From Coleofasciculus sp. FACHB-T130 (GTDB lineage: Bacteria; Cyanobacteriota; Cyanobacteriia; Cyanobacteriales; FACHB-T130), in assembly GCF_014695375.1 (NCBI RefSeq), contig NZ_JACJOG010000045.1, positions 1-64,000 of the forward strand: 64,000 nt of DNA, written 5' to 3'. Of the stretch, positions 34,360-41,754 are shown in pieces. The position numbers and the translations under genes are program-made. Numbering within the stretch: the first letter of the stretch is position 1; each line of letters starts with the position of its first letter. The notes beneath the pieces were generated by a model. The model was not told the DNA's origin and did no database searches. It saw only the letters and a program-made list of their open reading frames with translations.

Positions 34360-35154
34360 CTAAGAACTAAGGACGACTGACCGCATTCCCATAAATATCA
34401 GATTCGGGTCGCTAATTATCTGACTGGCTATTTCAGGAAACTGGATTTGGAGATAAGCAAATAAAGTAGCGCGATCGCCTCCCGTCAAAATCACCCGACT
34501 ACCTGGAAATTTCTGCCACCAAGCCTGGATAAAGTCTTTGATTCCAGCCAAGACAGTGTAGATAACGCCACTCTGAATCGCCTCCGGTGTGTTTACAGCA
34601 AAACGCGGCGGCATTTCCTGGGGCAATTCTATCGGTGGTAACGCAGCAGTTCTTTGGGTTAGAGACTGTAGCTGTAACCTTAACCCAGGCAAAATCGCCC
34701 CACCCACTAGCCGATGGTTGACATCTGCACTCGTAAATGTCAAAGCAGTTCCAGCGTCAATCACTAAAGAAGGCAAGCCCCAAACTTCGCCAGCACCCAA
34801 CACCGCTAAAGCCCGGTCAATACCAAGAGTGGGATAAAGTCCTTCAAGGGGCAATTGGTCTAAAGTCATGACACGGATATCTGGGTAACTTTGCCAAAGT
34901 GCTGTTTGCTCTGGAACCACCGAAGCCAGATAAATCGGCAACTTTGATTGCTGATTGTGGATTTTGGATAGTGAATTGGTCGGACTGGGTGGCAAAATTT
35001 CCAGTGGAAATTTACCCGCTGCTAAGCGCTGCGCCAGACGATTCACAGTTGCCGCTGGCAGATAGTAGCTATCCCAGGCATCCTGAAGAATTTCTCCCAC
35101 AAAGTACGCCCAGTGCAGCCGCGAATTCCCGATCGTCAAAGCTAGCCAATTCAT
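34360..35154 (-). CDS. coaX: Type III pantothenate kinase
   Basis: Encodes 264 residues. The ATP-binding start 'WLALTIGNSRLHWA' replaces the usual DxGNT with TIGNS, normal among cyanobacterial CoaX. The second motif 'LVIDAGTALTFT' and 'GGAILPGLRLQLQSL' and the C-terminal 'VILTGGD' are present. It phosphorylates pantothenate, the first step of coenzyme A synthesis. Five in-frame 7-bp units (34944-34978) encode an extra loop ('SLSKIHNQQSK') between residues about 60 and 72. Monocistronic and divergent from flv3. Confidence 0.92.
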   Translation of the reverse strand: MNWLALTIGNSRLHWAYFVGEILQDAWDSYYLPAATVNRLAQRLAAGKFPLEILPPSPTNSLSKIHNQQSKLPIYLASVVPEQTALWQSYPDIRVMTLDQLPLEGLYPTLGIDRALAVLGAGEVWGLPSLVIDAGTALTFTSADVNHRLVGGAILPGLRLQLQSLTQRTAALPPIELPQEMPPRFAVNTPEAIQSGVIYTVLAGIKDFIQAWWQKFPGSRVILTGGDRATLFAYLQIQFPEIASQIISDPNLIFMGMRSVVLSS

Positions 35155-35282
35155 CGTTCTCTGAGCCTGGAGCCGTTCGGCACTTTTAAAACTCTTAACT
35201 CACTCATAGGTTTTTTAATAAATCTTTACAAGAGACTCGTGGCAGAATGAAAGAAGAAAAAATACCTAATGGGTTGCAACAG

Positions 35283-35298
35283 AAGGAGACCAGAGATG
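35283..35298 (+). promoter_or_regulatory. Ribosome-binding site deciding the flv3 start
   Basis: AAGGAG at 35283-35288 lies seven bases before ATG 35296. This supports 35296 over an in-frame ATG at 35269. Confidence 0.7.
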
Positions 35299-37014
35299 GT
35301 AGCGCTCACCGACCGAACCCAAAAACGCCTCACCATGCAGACCGGCGAAATCGCCCCTGACACGACAACGATTCGCTCGCTTGACTGGGATCGCGATCGC
35401 TTCGACATTGAATTTGGGCTGCAAAACGGCACCACCTATAATTCCTTCATCATTCGGGGTGAGCAGACGGCTTTAGTGGATACCTCCCATGAAAAGTTCC
35501 GCCAGCTATATCTGGATGCATTACATGGACTCATCGACCCAAAAGAAATTGATTACCTGATTATCAGCCACACCGAGCCAGACCACAGCGGATTAGTCAA
35601 AGACATCTTGAAACTGGCTCCCCAGGTAACGGTGGTTGGGTCAAAAGTCGCAATCCAGTTTATCGAAGATTTTGTGCATCAGCCGTTTGAGCGGCGAATC
35701 GTCAAAAATGGCGACAAGTTGGATTTAGGCAACGGACACGAATTGGAATTCGTGATTGCTCCCAACTTGCACTGGCCCGACACGATTTTCACCTTCGACC
35801 ACAAAACCCAAATCCTGTATACTTGCGACGCCTTTGGCTTGCACTATTGCTCGGATAGCACCTTCGATGAAGATTTAGCCGCCATCGAAGCCGATTATCG
35901 GTTTTACTACGAATGCCTGATGGCTCCGAATGCCCGTTCCGTGCTGTCTGCACTGAAACGGATGGGAGAACTGCCAGAAGTACACACCATCGCCACCGGA
36001 CACGGCCCGCTGCTGCGCCACAACGTTGTGGAACTGACGGGACGTTATCGCCAGTGGAGTCAAGCTCAAACCAAGGGCGAGACGACAGTAGCGGTATTTT
36101 ACGTCTCCGATTACGGGTATAGCGATCGCCTTTCCCAATCTCTCGCCAAAGGCATCACCAAAACAGGCGTCGCCGTCGAGACACTCGACCTGAAATCCGC
36201 CGATCCTCAGGAGGTGCAAGAACTGGTAGGGCGTTCATCTGGGTTAGTCATTGCCACACCCCCAGCCGCCTCTGCCGCCGCCCAAGCTGCGATTGGCACC
36301 GTTTTAGCCGCTGCTAAGGAAAAACAAGTAGTCGGGATTCTGGAGTCCTACGGAGGAGATGACGAACCCGTCGATCCGCTGGTGAGTAAATTTAGAGAGT
36401 TAGGGCTGACAGTCGCATTTCCAGCAATTCGGATTAAAGATACACCCGGAGAAGCCACCTATCAGTTGTGTGAAGAAGCAGGTACAGACTTAGGACAATT
36501 GCTTACCCGCGATCGCAACATCAAACAGATTAAATCTCTTGATGCCGAATTAGAAAAAGCCCTGGGACGCATCAGCGGTGGATTGTACATCATCACTGCC
36601 AAAAAAGGCGAAGTCAAAGGTGCCATGTTAGCTTCCTGGGTGGCACAAGCCAGCTTCCAACCCCTAGGATTCACCATCGCTGTCGCAAAAGACCGGGCTA
36701 TTGAGTCGATGATGCAAGTAGGCGATTGCTTTGTCCTCAACGTCTTAGAAGAAGGAAATTATCAAAATTTGATGCGGCACTTTTTAAAACGATTCCCCCC
36801 TGGCGCGGATCGATTTGCCGGGATCAAATCTCAGCCTGCGGAGAATGGTTCCCCAATTCTGACGGAAGCCCTCGCATACATGGAGTGTGAAGTCTCTAGC
36901 CGCATGGAATGCAGCGATCATTGGATAGTTTACAGCACCGTTCAATCCGGTCGCGTCTCCAAACCCGACGCCCTCACAGCGGTTCACCATCGCAAGATCG
37001 GAAATTATTATTAA
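35296..37014 (+). CDS. flv3: Flavodiiron protein with canonical diiron site (Flv3-like)
   Basis: Encodes 572 residues in three domains: metallo-beta-lactamase-like diiron domain (1-250), flavodoxin-like (about 260-400) and a C-terminal NAD(P)H:flavin oxidoreductase domain (about 430-570), the extended form found only in oxygenic phototrophs. The diiron ligands are canonical: 'HTEPDHSG', 'NLHWPDT', 'TCDAFGLHY' and 'TGHGPLLRH'. Flv3 pairs with Flv1 to reduce O2 to water with photosynthetic electrons, protecting PSI in fluctuating light. The pair here is adjacent and lacks the small membrane gene that separates flv4 and flv2, so Flv3/Flv1 is preferred over Flv4/Flv2. Confidence 0.9.
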   Translation: MVALTDRTQKRLTMQTGEIAPDTTTIRSLDWDRDRFDIEFGLQNGTTYNSFIIRGEQTALVDTSHEKFRQLYLDALHGLIDPKEIDYLIISHTEPDHSGLVKDILKLAPQVTVVGSKVAIQFIEDFVHQPFERRIVKNGDKLDLGNGHELEFVIAPNLHWPDTIFTFDHKTQILYTCDAFGLHYCSDSTFDEDLAAIEADYRFYYECLMAPNARSVLSALKRMGELPEVHTIATGHGPLLRHNVVELTGRYRQWSQAQTKGETTVAVFYVSDYGYSDRLSQSLAKGITKTGVAVETLDLKSADPQEVQELVGRSSGLVIATPPAASAAAQAAIGTVLAAAKEKQVVGILESYGGDDEPVDPLVSKFRELGLTVAFPAIRIKDTPGEATYQLCEEAGTDLGQLLTRDRNIKQIKSLDAELEKALGRISGGLYIITAKKGEVKGAMLASWVAQASFQPLGFTIAVAKDRAIESMMQVGDCFVLNVLEEGNYQNLMRHFLKRFPPGADRFAGIKSQPAENGSPILTEALAYMECEVSSRMECSDHWIVYSTVQSGRVSKPDALTAVHHRKIGNYY

Positions 37015-37027
37015 CGCTCTTGATGCG

Positions 37028-37108
37028 CCAAGGTTAGCGCTCTCGGTACGCAAAGAAGCAGCTTTAACTTTGCGTATGAGAGTGTACCTTTGCGTTTAAA
37101 AAAATTAC
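37028..37108. repeat. Interspersed repeat with inverted TACGCAAAG arms
   Basis: 'GCGCCAAGG ... CGGTACGCAAAG' and 'CTTTGCGTA ... GTGTACCTTTGCG' include complementary TACGCAAAG/CTTTGCGTA arms. It is related to the palindrome at 18906-18947 and fills most of the flv3-flv1 gap. Confidence 0.5.
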
Positions 37109-37119
37109 CGTTTTAACTT

Positions 37120-38892
37120 ATGATGACAGCCACAAAACCCCGCGATGTTCAGGTTCTCCCGATTGGTGCAGATACAACTGTGTTGCGATCGCGCACTTGG
37201 GACAGACTTAAGTTTGAAATCGAATATGCTCTACAACGGGGCACAACGGCGAATTCTTATGTGATTCAAGCGGATAAAACAGCGCTCGTCGATCCACCGG
37301 GAGAATCATTTACAGACATTTTTCTCTCCGCTTTACAGCAGCGGTTTGACCTAGAAAAACTGGATTATGTAATTTTAGGGCACGTCAACCCCAACCGAGT
37401 TTTTACGCTGAATGCTTTACTAAAACTGGCTCCTCAAATTACTTTTGTTTGCTCAAATCCAGGGTCAATTCTGCTGCGAAATCTTTTTGAAAGCACTTTT
37501 CCGGAAACTTTACAAGAACACAATCTACAAATTGCCATAATGCGAGGGGAAGAAACCCTCGATTTAGGCAAAGGTCATCACTTACAATTTATCCCCACGC
37601 CTAGTCCCCGTTGGCCTGACGCCCTTTGCACCCACGACTCCCTAACCGAAATTTTGTATACGGATAAGCTTTTCGGGGCGCACGTTTGCGGCGATCAGGT
37701 GTTTGATGAAGGATGGACGGTGTTTAGCGAAGATCGGCGCTACTATTACGATTGTCTGATGGCTCCCCACGCTCGGCAAGTCGAAACAGCGCTAGACAAA
37801 CTCACACAGGATTTGCCAGCCAGACTCTATGGGACGGGTCATGGCCCCTTGGTGCGCTACAGTCTAATTCCGCTGACGCAAGCTTACCGTCAATGGAACC
37901 AGCAGCAAAGGGCAACTGAAACGAGCGTGGCGCTGCTCTATGCTTCAGCTTATGGAAATACGGCGACCTTGGCGCAAGCGATCGCTAGTGGTATTACCAA
38001 AGCAGGCGTTGCTGTCGAATCAATTAACTGCGAATTTGCCGAACCCTCGGAAATTCAAGAAGCTGTAGAAAAATCAGATGGGTTTATCATGGGTTCTCCT
38101 ACCCTCGGCGGTCATGCTCCCACGCCGATTCAAACTGCCTTGGGCATTGTCCTATCCAACGCGAGCAAAGGCAAGCTGGCGGGTGTTTTTGGTTCTTATG
38201 GCTGGAGTGGAGAAGCGATCGATCTACTAGAAGGCAAGTTAAAAGATGCTGGATATCGCTTTGGCTTCGACCCGATTCGAGTCAAATTTAAACCCACCGA
38301 GGTGACGCTGAAATATTGCGAAGAAGCCGGGACAGACTTCGCCCAAGCGTTGAAAAAAGCTAAAAAAGCCAAAATGGCTCGACAACAGTTAAGCGTGCAA
38401 CCGATTTCACCTTCGCAATCTGCCAGGATCGAACAAGCGGTAGGGCATCTAGTTGGCTCTCTTTCCGTTGTAACAACGAAACAAGGCGAACTCAGCGGGG
38501 CGATGTTGGCTTCTTGGGTGTCTCAGGCAACTTTTAATCCCCCCGGTTTAACCATTGCTGTCGCCAAGGATCGAGCGATTGAATCGCTGATGCATTCTGG
38601 CGGAAAATTTGTTTTAAATATTTTGGGAGAAGGCAAGCACATCGGCTTGATGAAGCATTTTCTCAAACCTTTTGGTCCTGGTGAAGACCGATTTGCGGGT
38701 GTCGCTACGCAAGACGCCCAAAATGGTTGTCCGATTCTCACCGATGCCCTTGCTTATCTGGAATGTACTGCCCGCAACCGGATGGAATGTGGCGATCACT
38801 GGTTGGTCTACGCTGTGGTGGAAAATGGCAAGGTGTTACAGCAGGAAGGCGTCACCGCCGTTCATCACCGAAAATCGGGTAGCCATTATTAA
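37120..38892 (+). CDS. flv1: Flavodiiron protein with degenerate diiron site (Flv1-like)
   Basis: Encodes 590 residues with the same three-domain layout as the upstream Flv3: metallo-beta-lactamase-like (1-265), flavodoxin-like ('VALLYASAYGNTATLAQAIA', about 265-410) and flavin reductase-like ('SGAMLASWVSQATFNPPGLT' region). The diiron ligands are lost: 'GHVNPNRVF' stands where HxExDH should be and 'SPRWPDA', 'DKLFGAHVC', 'GHGPLVRYS' show further substitutions. That is the hallmark of class A partners (Flv1 and Flv2). It follows flv3 by 105 bases on the same strand and most likely forms the heterodimer with it. Confidence 0.88.
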   Translation: MMTATKPRDVQVLPIGADTTVLRSRTWDRLKFEIEYALQRGTTANSYVIQADKTALVDPPGESFTDIFLSALQQRFDLEKLDYVILGHVNPNRVFTLNALLKLAPQITFVCSNPGSILLRNLFESTFPETLQEHNLQIAIMRGEETLDLGKGHHLQFIPTPSPRWPDALCTHDSLTEILYTDKLFGAHVCGDQVFDEGWTVFSEDRRYYYDCLMAPHARQVETALDKLTQDLPARLYGTGHGPLVRYSLIPLTQAYRQWNQQQRATETSVALLYASAYGNTATLAQAIASGITKAGVAVESINCEFAEPSEIQEAVEKSDGFIMGSPTLGGHAPTPIQTALGIVLSNASKGKLAGVFGSYGWSGEAIDLLEGKLKDAGYRFGFDPIRVKFKPTEVTLKYCEEAGTDFAQALKKAKKAKMARQQLSVQPISPSQSARIEQAVGHLVGSLSVVTTKQGELSGAMLASWVSQATFNPPGLTIAVAKDRAIESLMHSGGKFVLNILGEGKHIGLMKHFLKPFGPGEDRFAGVATQDAQNGCPILTDALAYLECTARNRMECGDHWLVYAVVENGKVLQQEGVTAVHHRKSGSHY

Positions 38893-38920
38893 ATAACGCC
38901 CAGTGCATAACGCCCAGTGC
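38893..38920. repeat. Exact 14-bp tandem duplication after flv1
   Basis: ATAACGCCCAGTGC is repeated twice without interruption starting one base after the flv1 stop codon. GTGCAACTTT just downstream (38916-38925) has a distant complement AAAGTTGCAC at 38997-39006. Confidence 0.7.
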
Positions 38921-39197
38921 AACTTTTTCTGAGCAACCGATTTATCAGGAGTTTGGAGAGGGAAATCTCACTCGAATGAGTGGGGAAGACATCCCGAAAG
39001 TTGCACAACGTTTTAACTAATAATTAATTGGGCATTGCTATTGTGCTGTAAGTTGTTAGCGTGGAAGATAGCGATCGCTCTGTTTGGATCTACTAACTCA
39101 GTATTTTTTCAAGGAGACATCATCGCTGGTGTTTACGGCTCCCGTCCTAGCGATCGCCAAAGCATACTACTAGACCCGAAAAGCTTGAAGGGTTGAA
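38893..39197. other. Intergenic region between flv1 and the CHASE3 kinase
   Basis: 305 bases with a tandem duplication at the start and the inverted pair noted separately. Contains HIP1-like sites near 39070 and 39150. A promoter for the downstream three-gene operon is expected here but none was identified with confidence. Confidence 0.45.
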
Positions 39198-41234
39198 ATG
39201 GCGCTATTTGAGACTGCCCAAACCAACTTTCGACACAGGCTAACTCGTGCGATCGCGTTGCCGTTGATTTTGATGCTAGTGCTCTCCGGCATCTTATTTT
39301 TGCAGCTCAACCACCTACTTTCGGTGACGCGGTGGGTTGACCACACCGATCGAGTCATTGCCCAAGCAAACTATACTCAGAGACTGCTGTTAGATATGGA
39401 AAGCGGGATACGCGGGTATCTCGTCACCGGCAATCCGAGTTTTCTAGCGCCTTACCAAGCGTCAAGTTTGTTAATCGATCCTGCCTTTAATGACTTGCGT
39501 TCTTTAATTTCGGACAACCCGCGTCAAATTCAGCGCCTCAAAGAGTTGCGGGCAATTTATGAACAGTGGAATCGATATGCCCCCTCCCAGATCGCTCGCA
39601 AGCAGCGCAATAGCAATTATGAATTCTCTGTGTTTAACACTCGTAGACAGCTGATGGATGCGATGCGGGTTCAGCTTGCCTCGTTCATCAGAACCGAGGA
39701 GGTGCTGCGGGATGTTCGCACTGACAACGCTCAAAAAACAACCTATCTGACGATTGGTAGCACTCTCGGCTTAACGGTTGGGTTGGGAAGCCTGCTAGCA
39801 TTGTTCACCAGCCGTCAGTTGATGGGAGTGGCAAAAACCTACAAACACGCCCTCGCGATCGCCCAAGAGCAAACAAACGCGCTGCGTCGATCTGCTCAGC
39901 GGTTGGAAGCATTGCATGAGATCGACCAGGCGATTCTGGCAGCACATTCACGGGCAGCACTTGTCCGCGCGGCATTGTCGCGGATGCGGCGCTTAGTGCC
40001 CTGCCAGCAATCTTTTGTGGTGTTGTTTAACTTTGAAACTGGCGTTGCCCAGGTGATAGCCGGAAGTGTCAACGGAGATTTGTGGTTCAAAGAAGGCGCT
40101 ACGCTTCCCATTGACGATTTTGTGCCTGGATTTGTCTTAGGGCAACAGAGAATTTATTCTCTAGAGAACGCGGCACTCAATCGTTGTCCGCCTGCCATGA
40201 AGCGAATGGGGGAAGGGCAAAGCAGCTGCATGACTGTACCCCTGCGGGTCGAAGAAAATCTGCTCGGCGAACTGATTCTAAGTGCCACGGAACCGGCAAC
40301 GTTTAATCCGGAACACCAAGAGATTGCCACTGAGGTTGCCAACCAACTTGCGATCGCAATGCAGCAAGCTGGGTTACGAGAACAGCTCGAACAGAACAAT
40401 GCACAACTAGAGCAGCGCGTCAGCGATCGCACTGTCCAATTGCAGGAAGCAAATGCTGAATTAGAAGCGTTTGCCTATTCCGTTTCTCACGACCTCCGTG
40501 CGCCATTGCGTGCTATGCAGGGTTTCAGTCACGCTTTGTTAGAAGACTATAGCGACTCCTTAGATACCATCGGGCAAGATTATGCCCAGCGCATTATTAC
40601 GGCTTCTCAGCGCATGGATACCTTAATCCAGGATCTGCTCGACTATAGTCGCCTCAGCCGCACGGAGATCCGTCTCCAGCCGATTTCCCTAGAAACGTTG
40701 GTGCTGGAAGTTCTTGCTCAACTAGAGCCAGAACTGCGGCAAAAACAAGTCCAAGTGACAGTAGAACCACCGCTGCCTCAAATCGTTGGGCATCGCACCA
40801 CCTTGATTCAAGTCTTGACAAATTTGCTAAATAATGCAATAAAATTTATCGCTCCTGGAGTCCAACCGCAGGTGCGAGTATGGGCAGAAGTTAGGGAGAG
40901 AGGGGAAGCCGAGGAACAGGGTATTGTAGAGACAAGAGCGATCGCATCTAGAGCCGAAGAGCCAGAGAGTAATCAACCTTCAGCAAGTTCCCAATTTTGG
41001 GTACGCTTGTGGATAGAAGACAACGGCATCGGCATTGCTCCAGAACATCAACAACGCATTTTTCGCGTCTTCGAGCGCCTACACGGAATTGAAAGTTACC
41101 CCGGCACTGGCATTGGGTTGGCAATTGTGCGGAAAGGGTTAGAACGCATGGGAGGTCATGCCGGAGTCGAGTCGCAAGCTGGTGAGGGAAGCAGATTTTG
41201 GATAGACCTGCCCAAGGCTAGAGACGAATGTTGA
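39198..41234 (+). CDS. CHASE3-GAF sensor histidine kinase
   Basis: Encodes 678 residues. A transmembrane helix (LPLILMLVLSGILFLQL, 18-36) and a second one near 185-205 bracket a CHASE3 extracellular domain ('LLDMESGIRGYLVTGNPSFLAPY'). A GAF domain spans about 240-395, and the kinase core has H-box 'SVSHDLRAPLRAMQGFSH' near 430 of the Cph1 type, N-box 'NLLNNAIKF' and G-box 'GTGIGLAIVRKGLE'. Between N- and G-boxes is a hydrophilic, repeat-rich insertion of about 35 residues ('VRERGEAEEQGIVETRAIASR' in part). First gene of an operon: its stop overlaps the start of the Rcp1-like regulator by seven bases. Confidence 0.92.
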   Translation: MALFETAQTNFRHRLTRAIALPLILMLVLSGILFLQLNHLLSVTRWVDHTDRVIAQANYTQRLLLDMESGIRGYLVTGNPSFLAPYQASSLLIDPAFNDLRSLISDNPRQIQRLKELRAIYEQWNRYAPSQIARKQRNSNYEFSVFNTRRQLMDAMRVQLASFIRTEEVLRDVRTDNAQKTTYLTIGSTLGLTVGLGSLLALFTSRQLMGVAKTYKHALAIAQEQTNALRRSAQRLEALHEIDQAILAAHSRAALVRAALSRMRRLVPCQQSFVVLFNFETGVAQVIAGSVNGDLWFKEGATLPIDDFVPGFVLGQQRIYSLENAALNRCPPAMKRMGEGQSSCMTVPLRVEENLLGELILSATEPATFNPEHQEIATEVANQLAIAMQQAGLREQLEQNNAQLEQRVSDRTVQLQEANAELEAFAYSVSHDLRAPLRAMQGFSHALLEDYSDSLDTIGQDYAQRIITASQRMDTLIQDLLDYSRLSRTEIRLQPISLETLVLEVLAQLEPELRQKQVQVTVEPPLPQIVGHRTTLIQVLTNLLNNAIKFIAPGVQPQVRVWAEVRERGEAEEQGIVETRAIASRAEEPESNQPSASSQFWVRLWIEDNGIGIAPEHQQRIFRVFERLHGIESYPGTGIGLAIVRKGLERMGGHAGVESQAGEGSRFWIDLPKARDEC

Positions 41235-41683
41235 ACGCGTCTAACTATACTATTTTGCTGGTGGAAGACGACTCCAATGACATTTTCCTGATCCAGCGAG
41301 CTTTTCGGAAAGCTAACCTGCTTAACCCATTGCAAGTGGTGGAAAATGGGGAGGCAGCCGTGTTTTACCTTGCGGGCGAACCGCCTTACACCGATCGCGA
41401 TCGCTACCCCCTACCCGTTTTGATCCTGCTAGACCTGAAACTCCCTCGCAAGTCGGGTCTTGAGGTGCTGGAATGGTTACGGCAGCAGCCAGACCTGAAG
41501 CGCCTGCCGGTTGTTGTTCTAACTTCCTCCGAGGAAAATCGTGACATCAACCAAGCCTATGACCTGGGAGCCAACTCTTACTTGGTTAAACCAGTTGCTT
41601 TTGAAGCGTTGCTGGATATGGTGAAAACACTGAATTCATATTGGCTCATTTTCAACCAGAAGCCAAAATTAGAGGAGAGTTGA
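41228..41683 (+). CDS. Rcp1-like single-domain response regulator
   Basis: Encodes 151 residues, only a receiver domain. 'LLVEDDSNDIFLIQRAFRKA' holds the acidic pocket, 'ILLDLKLPRKSGLEVL' the phospho-acceptor Asp, and 'YLVKP' the conserved Lys. The 'EDD.ND..LI.RAF..A' style and the extra loop before the Asp are typical of Rcp1/CheY-like partners of Cph1-type kinases. It overlaps the CHASE3 kinase gene by seven bases, so it is the likely direct phosphate acceptor. No output domain is present. Confidence 0.92.
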   Translation: MLNASNYTILLVEDDSNDIFLIQRAFRKANLLNPLQVVENGEAAVFYLAGEPPYTDRDRYPLPVLILLDLKLPRKSGLEVLEWLRQQPDLKRLPVVVLTSSEENRDINQAYDLGANSYLVKPVAFEALLDMVKTLNSYWLIFNQKPKLEES

Positions 41684-41743
41684 AAGTTGGAAAGACTTTG
41701 AAAGCTGAAAGCTTAAATCTTCAACCCTTTCAACCTTCCAACT
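41677..41743. repeat. GTTGAAAG-type heptamer repeat with inverted partner
   Basis: GAGTTGAAAGTTGGAAAG on one side and CTTTCAACCTTCCAAC on the other are largely complementary and lie in the gap between the Rcp1-like and the hybrid kinase genes. Same heptamer class as 29771-29925 and 50834-50860. May form a processing or attenuating hairpin within the operon. Confidence 0.55.
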
Positions 41744-41754
41744 AAATAGCGGAT

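Noticed and set aside
35296-38892. Flv4-Flv2 operon
   Set aside because: The small membrane gene normally between flv4 and flv2 is absent and the gap is only 105 bases, so Flv3-Flv1 fits better.
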